Shown piece after piece: positions 54,857 through 64,000 of a stretch of DNA of 64,000 nucleotides. The notes under the pieces are model-generated. The model saw only the letters and a list, made by a program, of their open reading frames with translations. It searched no databases and was not told the origin of the DNA. Made by a program: the position numbers and the translations under genes. Position 1 is the first letter of the stretch, and every line of letters starts with the position of its first letter. The stretch is from Powellomyces hirtus (taxonomy: Eukaryota; Chytridiomycota; Chytridiomycetes; Spizellomycetales; Powellomycetaceae), in the NCBI GenBank assembly GCA_025526995.1, contig JAHLKG010000007.1, positions 124,001 through 188,000 on the forward strand, written 5' to 3'.

Positions 54857-56687
54857 TTCTCCCTCCACCCTTCCTTCACGCGGGGACCCCGTTCCACACA
54901 CACACACACCTGCTACCATGGTTCATCCACAACCTCCTCCCGACCCTGCCGCCTTCCCCCTGCTTGTTCATATTCTCCGACTTGTATACACTTATCTTTT
55001 ACATACATACATATATATATCTATCTATATATATATATATATATATATTTATTTCGTGTTCTGTAACATTCGCGTTTCGCCTTCCCCCGCGTCTACCTGT
55101 GACCCCCTTTGCTCTCCGTTCTCGACCTTGCGACAATCAACCCCCCGCACCCCTCTGTCAACCCGCACACTCTAAATTGGAATACAAGCTTGTTCCTTGA
55201 TTTCAGTTGTCTCTTTGTCTCGTATACCATACATCACACCGCAACTCAGAAATGTGAGATTTGACCCGTCTGAACGAGGAGCCAGAGGTAAAAGATTTTT
55301 TTTGTCCGTATATATTTACATATATATATATGGCAACTGTGAGGAAATGAAAGTTGATCGAAAAACCGGGGTTATGTGGATTTGTTACGAGACAGGGGGG
55401 GGGGGGGGGGGGCAAGATCTAGCAGAGTAGAGAAAGGTAGGGAAGCGCGTGCGAGTCATGCACGTGCTGTCGTTTCTCACGAGCCTGCCCAAAACAAGCA
55501 CGGTCCACTGCGGACAATCACAAATCTCCCCCCGTCGGTTTTTGTGCGTATGCGAGACCCCCCCCTCCCCCATGCACGGATCAGTACGCTGTTGGGCGGC
55601 ATGGATGAAAATGACGGGCGGGACTCGGAGAGGTTGAGGTTATGGATGTGAGATATTGCCCTGCGTTGGTTTCGTCTACTGTACCGCGTTTCAGTGGACT
55701 GTATCGATAGCTGCAGGGGGGGGGAGCGTTGATGCAGTACAGGAGATAGGTTGGGTCAGTGGACGGTTGTGTGGGTGCTAGTGACTGATATTACTGTTAC
55801 TGTTACTGTTGTCGGATGCGGAGCCGACCGCGATACGGAGTGGGGGTGTGGGCGATGCAGGCCATCACAACTGATCGGTCCCATGACTAAAATGTGGTAT
55901 TTATCGACCACGTATTCTAAAGTAGTATAGTTTTAGTTTAGTTTTTCTGTTTTGTTTTGGTTTTGTTTTATGTTCCATTACCTCGTCCTCTGTTTCTGGT
56001 ATATATCGACAAATGGTCGGACGGAAAGTTCGAGTTGACACCGTGGAACCATCACAAAGTGTTTTGCAACCCTGCATTTTGGTTTTTGGGGCGACCCATG
56101 CGGTTTTGTTGTAGGGTTGGATTTTTTGGCGTGTTTCTGGTTTTCTGGCTTGGACTGATGTGTGGGTGCCTTCACTGTCGTTGTTCGGAATTCTGGCATT
56201 GGGAATGTAATGTAGTGTACCAGATTTGGGTTGTGTGGACAGGGCGGATGCATCTGTGCTGATTTCAGGGCACGTTGAAGCTGGGCTAGCTTCCTGAGAT
56301 ACTCTTATGGACACTGACTTTTTGGGAAAGTGTTTAGGAATGGATAGGTATATGATATCTTTTTCTCTATACCGAAGATGCCACGCTACATGAGCCGTTA
56401 CATGAGCGCGGCTGCATGCACCCTTGACCAGGGATTTTGGAAGATCTCACAGTTCATTCAGTTTCAGACGAGGAGCAGTTACTGCATCTTGGAAAAGAAC
56501 ATGTCACACCTCTTCGCGCGCGCTTTGCCACATCCATCGCGTGCGCCACGAGCCAAGCCACCGCCACTCTACTACATTAAGGTTGAGTCAAATGTGTCAT
56601 CAACCATCAGCTCTATAGGTAGTCAATCAACCCTACTTTCTCCCACCAAAAGCACTCAATTGGTAACAACGTTCCCGTCATTATAGC
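54857..56687. other. Intergenic region with microsatellites and G18
   Basis: 1.8 kb between NHA1-like and 5-oxoprolinase. It holds (TA)n stretches near 55010-55050 and 55315-55330, a G18 run at 55395-55412, and T/G-rich sequence at 55920-55980. Short ORFs show no recognisable motif. Confidence 0.5.
55395..55412 (+). repeat. G18 homopolymer
   Basis: Eighteen consecutive G in non-coding sequence, a potential G-quadruplex or slippage site. Confidence 0.9.
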
Positions 56688-59600
56688 ATGGCTCCAGCAC
56701 CCTCACAACGAAGAATCCGCATCTGCATTGACAGAGGAGGGACATTCACGGACTGGTATATCGCATGCCCACACATTTTTTGCCCTGCAAGGGTGTGGGC
56801 TTGTCTCTCACACTCCCTTCCTCCTCGCGTAGCATTGCGTTCTACCCTTCCAAGGACGGCACCAAGACAGAGACGCTCATTGTCAAGTTGCTGAGTGTCG
56901 ATCCGCAGTCGTATGATGATGCACCGCGGGAAGGGATACGACGCATTCTGGAACAGGTGACGGGCGAGCCGCACCCGCGAAATGTTCCCGTGGATACTTC
57001 GAGGTGGGGGGGGAGTCACTTGAGCAGTTGTGAGGTGGAAGGGCGACTTTTGACTCATTTTCGTGGGTAGGATTGAGCTGATTCGGATGGGCACGACCGT
57101 GGCTACGAATGTAGGTTCGCTTTTGCACGAGACTTGGGGGCAAGGGCTTTCGGCTTGTGTGGCGTAACATCCTGTCCCACCTACAGGCATTATTGGAGCG
57201 GAACGGGGACCCATGCGCGCTCGTCATCACCAAGGGGTTTAAAAACTTGCTTCATATTGGCAACCAATCGCGGCCCAAGATCTTTGACCTGGCAATCACA
57301 ATCCCCGACGTTCTCTACAGCCAAGTCGTCGAAGTCAACGAACGCGTGCGTCTGGTCGGGAAAGCCGCCTCACCCGACGACGACGACATGTTCACCCGCA
57401 ACGACGCACGACGATGCGAAAAAGGTGTCACGGGCGAATGGGTGGAGATCCTCGATCCGCTGGACTTGGCCCAGGTGAAGGCGGACCTGACCCGCGTCTA
57501 TGCCAGCGGGATCCGAAGCGTGGCCATCTGTCTCATGCACTCTTTCACGTTCCCGAGACATGAGCAGGCCGTTGCGGACGTGGCGCACCAGATGGGATTC
57601 GCGAATGTGACGCTGTCGTCCGCGATCATGCCTATGGTTAAAATCCTCCCCCGCACGGCGTCTGCGATGGCCGATGCGTATCTGACCCCTGGGATAAAGG
57701 CATACATTGAAGGATTCTTTAGAGGCTTTGATGAACATATTAGAGATCCGTCCAAAGTCCGGATTGAATTTATGCAGAGCGATGGTGGGCTGACGCCCGT
57801 GCAAGACTTTTGCGGGTTCCGCGCAATGTTGGTTCGTCTCAGTCCTCAATCCCCCAATTGCGCTCAGATCCCCTTAATTCACTGTTTTCTAGAGCGGTCC
57901 CGCAGGCGGGGTGGTCGGCTACGCCATGACCAGTTTCTACAAGGAACCCGTCATTGGCTTTGACATGGGCGGCACCAGCACCGACGTGTCGCGATACGCC
58001 GGCAACTACGAACATGTATTCGAGTCCACCACTGCGGGGATTACCATCCAGGCTCCCCAGCTGGATATCAATACGGTGGCGGCGGGTGGAGGGTCGCGCT
58101 TATTTTTCCGGAATGGCCTTTTTGTGGTTGGGTATGTGGTTGGCAATTGTGTGGTTGCTGCGTGGGCAGTGGAATGGTTCTTGTTGAGTAACGTGGGATT
58201 TTGGCAGGCCAGAGAGCGCGGGGGCTAATCCGGGGTAAGTGCGGTTCTGCAACTCCGTTTGTTCTTCAGAGTAAACGCTCACCCACCCGGCTCTGTAGCC
58301 CGGCTTGTTATCGGAAGAAGGGACCGCTCACTGTTACCGGTTGGTTGTTTCGCTCACAGCGCTCTAAACCCAGCCGTTTCCGCCAAGCTGATCAAAACTC
58401 CATTTCACGTTGTTCCTAGATGCCAATCTCTTTCTCGGCCGCCTCGTTGCCTCGCACTTTCCTTCCATTTTCGGGCCCAACCAAAACGAACCGCTTGATC
58501 TCGACGCCTCACGTACGGCCTTTGAGCAACTCGCGGCCGACGTCAACGCGTCGCTGGGCGCTGGGGAACACATGTCTACCGACGAGGTCGCTTTCGGGTT
58601 CATCAAAGTCGCCAACGAAGCCATGTGCAGACCCATCAGAGCCTTGACCCAGGCAAAGGGGCATGATGTGGCGGACCATGTGTTGGCGTGTTTTGGAGGA
58701 GCGGTATGTGTGGATGCATAGGGGGGATTCAGGCGGCCACTATGTTTCGCTGATGTGACTTGTGCTTGTGTTGGTTTAGGGTGGCCAGCACGCCTGTGCT
58801 ATTGCGAGGTCACTGGGGATCAAAAAGATCCTGGTTCATCGTTACTCCAGTATTCTCTCCGCCTACGGCATCGCACTCGCCGACGTGGTGCACGAAGAAC
58901 AAGAACCAAGCGCCCACATTCTCTCACCGTCCGTCCTCCCCACCATCGCCGCTCGCGTCCAGGCTCTGAAACAAACCTGCACATCTTACCTCGCCGACAA
59001 AGGATTTGAACCCTGCGCGATCGAACTCCAAGTGTATCTCAACTTGCGCTACCAGGGCACGGACCACGCGATGATGACCCAGCAGCCACTGGACGGCGGG
59101 TGGAATGGTTTTGAGAAAGCGTTCACGACCCATCACCAGCAGGAGTTTGGGTTTGTCCTCAAGGACCGCGAGATTGTGATTGATGATATTAGGGTCCGGG
59201 GTATTGGGAAGAGCGCGGTGGCGGAAGATGATATCGACCATAACGTGTTTGATGAATTCGACACCTTGACCAAATGCGAGGCAACAAACAGTATTGACAC
59301 CCAGGACGTGTATTGGGAGAGCGGACGGCAACCCACTCCAGTCTTTTCTGTCGACACCCTCCACCCCGGTGCCCAGATTACGGGCCCGGCTCTCATTATT
59401 GACCAGAATGCGACCATTGCGCTGGAGCCGAATTGTAAAGCGACCATGACGTCACGGCATCTGTACATCGAGACGTTGGAGCAGCAGAAGGCGGAGACGG
59501 TTAGCACGGCGTATGACCCGATCAAGTTGTCAGTGTTTGCGCATCGGTTTATGTCGGTGGCGGAACAGATGGGCACGACGTTGCAGAAGACGGCGATTTC

Positions 59601-61588
59601 GACGAATATTAAGGAACGCTTGGATTTTTCGTGTGCGCTTTTTGGACCGGTGGGTATGGGCTCGAGAGCGGGAATTCGGGTCGCGCCGTTCCTTTTTTCT
59701 TGTTCATTTTTTTTTGGGGGGTCTGAAGAAGAGGCAGAACTGACGGATTTCCTTTTGCATTCTGCTATTGTTTTCTGTTTCATTGATAGGATGGTGGACT
59801 GGTGGCCAACGCGCCCCACATTCCCGTCCATCTCGGCAGTATGCAGGAGGCGGTTCGATGGCAGATGCGCAACACAAAGTTTGAGGACGGCGATGTGCTG
59901 TTGAGCAATCATCCGTCGGCGGGAGGGGTAGGTGCGGGTTTTGGTAGGGCTGTTTCTGTGAAATTGAAAGTTGACTCGCTTGCAACCACATTTGATTTTG
60001 CCTTTTTGGTTCACAGAGCCACCTCCCGGACATAACCGTCATCACCCCCGTCTTCAACCAAGGCGTCGTCGAGTTCTTTGTCGCCTCGCGGGGCCACCAC
60101 GCGGACATTGGCGGGATCCGCCCCGGGTCCATGCCGCCCGACTCGCGCGAACTATACCAAGAAGGCGCCGCCATCAAATCCTTCCACCTTGTCCGCAACA
60201 ACCAATTTGACGAAGCCGGTATCAAACACCTCCTCGTCGACCAACCCGCCCAGTATCCCAAATGTTCGGGATCCCGCTGCGTCAACGACTGTATATCAGA
60301 CCTCAAAGCACAGGCTGCGGCGAATCACCGTGGGATTACACTGGTCAGGCAGTTGATTGGAGAGTATGGACTAGAGACGGTGCAGGCGTACATGGGCTTT
60401 ATTCGGGCCAATGCCGAGAACGCGGTCAGAGCGTTGTTGAAAGAGGTCGGGACCAAACACCGCACCCACAACAAAGACTCGAGCACCACGACCACAGTCT
60501 TAACCGCCACAGATCGTATGGACGACGGCACCCCCATTGCCCTCACCGTCACTATCGACACCCACCACGGCTCCGCTACCTTTGATTTTACAGGCACGGG
60601 CCCCGAACTCTACGGCAACACCAATGCCCCGCGCGCCATCACCTACTCGGCCATCATCTACTGTCTCCGCTGCATGATCTCCTCCGACATCCCCCTCAAC
60701 CAGGGTGCCCTGAACCCCGTCACGGTCGTCATCCCCGCCGGGTCGATCCTGAGCCCTACCGACGGCGCCGCGGTGGTAGGCGGGAATGTCCTCACGAGTC
60801 AGCGGGTTGTGGATGTGGTCTTGAAGGCGTTTGATGCGGCGGCGGCGAGTCAGGGGTGTTGCAACAATTTGACGTTTGGACGAGGCGGGGACAATGGGTT
60901 TGGGTATTATGAGACGTAAGTGAGAACCCACCAAAAAAAAAAACATTCACAACCCGCTCCCCCATGCACCCCCAACGCTGTTCGTTCGGTTACCGCGCCC
61001 CGAGAAAGAATACGTGGGGTCGGCGCTCACTAACCCCGGCAACCCCTCTCGTTCTCCTTTGTCTCTCACGTCCTAGCATCGCAGGAGGAAGTGGCGCTGG
61101 ACCGACGTGGGACGGCCGCAGCGGCGTCCATACCCACATGACAAACACCCGCATCACCGATCCCGAAATCCTCGAACGACGATATGTATGTTGACAGGAT
61201 ATCGTATTCCTTCCATATTCCCCGTTTATCTTACCTGTTTGTTTTCTCTCCCCTCTCCCCCCTCCTCCCCCTCCCCCAGCCCGTCCTCCTGCGCGAATTC
61301 TCCCTCCGCCCCAACAGCGGCGGCCGGGGTCTGCACCGCGGCGGCGACGGCTGTATCCGCGACATTGAATTTCTCGCGCCGCTTCAACTCAGCATCCTCT
61401 CTGAACGGCGCGTCTTTTCCCCCTACGGCGCGCACGGCGGGCACGACGGCCAACCGGGCCGCAATACCCTGATTCGCAAAGATGGACGCTGCGTGAATTT
61501 TGGAGGCAAGAATGTGGCCGATGTGCATGTGGGCGATCGCGTGCGCATCGAGACACCCGGTGGAGGTGGATGGGGCGTTGAGAAATAG
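56688..61588 (+). CDS. OXP1: 5-oxoprolinase (ATP-hydrolysing)
   Basis: Thirteen exons (56688-56755, 56833-57003, 57071-57110, 57187-57831, 57893-58131, 58208-58234, 58299-58339, 58420-58703, 58780-59649, 59790-59927, 60017-60915, 61077-61185, 61280-61588) give 1,279 aa, the usual family length. The HyuA half has [70 protein letters not shown] and [17 protein letters not shown]. The HyuB half has [60 protein letters not shown] and a C-terminal [12 protein letters not shown]. The enzyme opens 5-oxoproline to glutamate with ATP in the gamma-glutamyl cycle of glutathione turnover. All predicted introns keep phase. No missing segment is seen. Confidence 0.96.
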
Positions 61589-62670
61589 AAATGGTTTGGT
61601 TTTTAGATGCGGATACCACTTGCTTGCTCGTCCATCATTCACGGTTAACAAAGTTGGTAAAAAAAACCCCGCCACATTCCACGACAAGATAAAAAAAAAA
61701 AAATGACGAATTTTCATAATGCAACCAGGCTTTAGCTCATATGACGAATGTGGGGAGGGGGGTGAGTATTGTTGCACATAATGTGGCACAAGTAGAATAG
61801 GACACCAGAAAAGGGACCTACACCACAATGCAAGCCGAATATTCAACGAAAGCTGGACATCTACACAAACATGGGTAGTCACATTCATTTGTCAAAAACC
61901 TAGCTAAACTAAACTAGCTAACGATTGTCTTGTCTTCACAAGTGCAGATTGAGATGACATTTTCGGAAAGTTGTGAACCGAACCATGAACCGACACTGTA
62001 AAGCAACGCAAATCAAAGCATAAAAAAATATGCATGCATAAGTTTCACAACTAATGATAATGATATACTATACTCTGCAACACAACAAAACCCACGCCGC
62101 TGCAAATGACAGGTTCAGCCTCATCAAGCAACAATCGTCCGTGCTTTTCTGCCCGAACATATGAATGTTTGACTGGCAACGACAAGTTGGAAAAAAGGTC
62201 CTACCCCGGGACACGACTCTCCATTTTTACCGACGGAGACGGGGAGAGATTGCTATGCCACTCTGCCCCACAAGCGAAGGAAGAGGCGGAGCTGTCCACA
62301 GAGAGGTACTGTAGGAAGCACTAGTACTGAACAGGATAAAAGGCGCACCCGCGGCCAAATCAAGATGGACCGGACTTTTTCCAATGTCAATCTCCATGCA
62401 TCCGCAAAGAGGTGTCCGTGTTTCCGCCCCGTCAGAAAAAAGTCGGAGCTGTTCTCAGTGGCGTGCTACTGTAGTACTGTACCTGTAAGATCGGATCCCC
62501 TGTGCTCCAACGCCAATTGCAATGCTACCCACCTCGTTACTACTGTAATGCCCCCCACGCACTGCGGCTGTTAACCGACTCTACAAAAGCTGCGCCACGC
62601 GTTACAAGCGGCCTGCCTGTCTTGCGCAAACCGACACGCAACGGCACCGGCATTCTCCAAACACAAAGAC
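61589..62670. other. Intergenic region, OXP1 to DAP1
   Basis: 1.1 kb with A runs at about 61660-61704 that probably belong to the OXP1 3' UTR. GATAAAAGG near 62335 is too far from the DAP1 ATG to be its TATA box with confidence. No gene is supported. Confidence 0.45.
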
Positions 62671-63149
62671 ATGACAAGCGACTCCAAAACGATAACGGTA
62701 GCTGAGCTAGCAAAGCACGACGGGACAGATCCCGCTCTGCCGATCTATCTGGCCGTCAAGGGCACCGGTGAATGTCACATTGCTCCCCCCGTACAACAGA
62801 ACAATGTCGATCAGTCGACATCTGACTATTAGCTTCGTATAGTGTTTGATGTCTCACCAGCGCGCGATATGTACACTCCGGGCAATGGATACCACGTCTT
62901 TGCCGGCAAAGATGCGTCCCGAGCTCTTGGCAAAAGTTCGCTGAAGCCTGAAGATTGCATTGCGGACTATTCGGTGTTGACACCCGAGGAAATGGAAACG
63001 TTGGACAAGTGGGAGGCACACTACCGGAAAAAGTACAGTGTTGTGGGGACAGTCAGTGGTAAGATTTTCACAACGTCTGAGGGTCTGGAGTTTTGCTGCA
63101 TCGAACAAAGTTTGCTGACGTGTCTACGTTCTGCTGTTCAGATCCATGA
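62671..63149 (+). CDS. DAP1: MAPR/Dap1-type cytochrome b5-like heme protein
   Basis: Three exons (62671-62767, 62843-63058, 63142-63149) give 106 aa. It reads ITVAELAKHDGTDPALPIYL, AVKGTVFDVSPARDMYTPGN, GYHVFAGKDASRALG, YSVLTPEEMETLDKWEAHY and RKKYSVVGTV, the pattern of membrane-associated progesterone receptor (MAPR) proteins. Both Tyr of the heme-binding Y-x-P-G-x-G-Y stretch are present. There is no N-terminal membrane anchor, unlike PGRMC1 and yeast Dap1. Dap1 supports cytochrome P450 steps of sterol synthesis such as Erg11. The last exon is 8 nt and ends the protein in SDP. Reading through that intron instead adds 55 residues unlike the family. Confidence 0.88.
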
Positions 63150-63270
63150 AGTTTATTGTCTGTTAAGTCCCGGCTTTGCCACGTTTCCAAGCTGGAATAA
63201 TGAGACCCTGCAGATACAGTTGAGATAGTCTAGCCGTAGATTTAATGTATGTGACGAGCGAGCTGTAGTT

Positions 63271-63840
63271 TTAGTATGTGATGACGTCCACCATGTATGC
63301 CTTTTCGCTTGACCCTCCGCTGACAATGTCAATGCTGACTGGCGCGGATCCTGGGAAGAAGGGAAAATTACAGCCAGAGAAGGACTGAAAAGCGGAGCAG
63401 TCCTCAGAAGAAAAAAAAGAAATCAGAATCGTATTATTGTAGTAGGTTCCTTGTCCCTTCATTCGATTTACCAGCACCAGACCTTGCAAAAAAAACCCCC
63501 CGTACATGTGACTTCATGAGTTAAAGATCTGGAAGGACAAGCGCGTGATCCATTGGCAGACGGAGTCACTTCTTTGGCACAGGCATCTCGGACTCGTCGT
63601 GCGTGAGGTACAGTAGAACGCATCGGCACATTTTGGGTTACAGAAACGAGAAAGGATGCGCTCGGATGCGCTCCCTGTTTCCAACAGATCGATGTCTTTT
63701 TCCCAGTGGGCCCCTATACCTAATCGGGTGTTATTATACCTCACGATGTGGGATGCAGCGCCATTGTGGTTGTGTGATTGCAGCACTCTGCTTTTCAGTC
63801 TAGATGGCCATAAGGCACGATGTGGTCAGCAGTGACACTT
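63271..63840 (-). CDS. Possible minus-strand gene, unidentified
   Basis: From about 63837 leftwards a frame is open for 110 codons without an ATG: SHNHNGAASHIVRYNN, LETGSASERILSRFCNPKCA, DAFYCTSRTTSPRCLCQRSD, ending at 63514. A second frame at 63271-63507 ends SFSGCNFPFFPGSAPVSIDI then VSGGSSEKAYMVDVITY. The cysteine spacing and the second piece look protein-like, but I found neither a start nor a consistent splice, and I recognise no family. The rest of 63150-64000 shows nothing else, apart from an A/G-rich right edge. Confidence 0.25.
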
Positions 63841-64000
63841 TGCGCAAAGCAGGTTGATTGTCATCTTTGTTTGTGCATACGGACGCCAGTGTATGTTTGA
63901 TAAAACCCGGGAGGGATACGTCCGGGGGGTTAGAAAGGAGGGAGAAAAGAAAAAGGAAACAAAGTGGGAAAAACGGGGAGAAAGCAAGAAAGCAAGCAAA

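Noticed and set aside
1..64000. CRISPR array, tRNA or rRNA genes, prophage
   Set aside because: No spaced direct-repeat array and no tRNA B-box with a plausible cloverleaf were found by eye; gene structure is eukaryotic. A tRNA scan would be needed to exclude small RNA genes.
1..64000. Biosynthetic or defence-like gene cluster
   Set aside because: Velvet, NAT and ABC pieces could suggest one, but they are far apart, separated by housekeeping genes, and no core synthase or linked enzyme set is present.

Overview
The window is fungal nuclear DNA. It has GT-AG introns, mostly 55-95 nt, and a fungal gene set: a velvet regulator, HIR3, a NUM1/Mcp5-type cortical anchor, an SREBP (SRE1), GPI3, NHA1 and TSR1. 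The velvet domain is restricted to fungi. I cannot place the species; an early-diverging (zoosporic) fungus is a guess from the intron-rich style. For most genes I resolved exon structure by hand. In each such model the exon lengths sum to a multiple of three and known family motifs run across the splice junctions.

Layout. 1-4.5 kb is a decayed Ty3/gypsy chromovirus, broken by copies of a ~365 bp element that look like solo LTRs. Two of these copies have clear 5-bp target duplications. 5.1-10.6 kb holds a velvet gene (minus) and an EST1/SMG6-like PIN protein (plus). 10.6-13 kb is poor in genes: an unidentified minus-strand exon, a 3x21 bp tandem repeat and an ABC-transporter relic. 13-18.3 kb carries mitochondrial uL2m (minus), NSE3 (plus) and GPI3/PIG-A (minus). 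19-26 kb is one many-exon gene for HIR3/CABIN1 (minus). GAR1 (plus) follows at 26.8 kb. 27.7-31 kb contains an F-box gene, a relic of a second F-box gene and degenerate repeats. 31-42 kb has an arylamine N-acetyltransferase, the 1,503-aa NUM1-like protein, a pair of small paralogous genes (one frameshifted) and a type I membrane protein. 43.5-61.6 kb has TSR1, SRE1, an NHA1-type antiporter and 5-oxoprolinase. The last 2.4 kb carries a small MAPR/Dap1 heme protein and an unidentified minus-strand ORF.

Functional links are limited. EST1/SMG6, GAR1, TSR1 and uL2m belong to RNA and ribosome biology. HIR3 and NSE3 act on chromatin and chromosome structure. SRE1 and Dap1 both belong to sterol and oxygen physiology in other fungi, but here they are about 11 kb apart and show no sign of co-regulation. 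I see no CRISPR array, no tRNA or rRNA gene, and no convincing gene cluster forming a new system. The most unusual items are the non-TG/CA solo-LTR-like family, the antiporter lacking a usually conserved Asp pair, and the small two-exon gene family at 38-39 kb.
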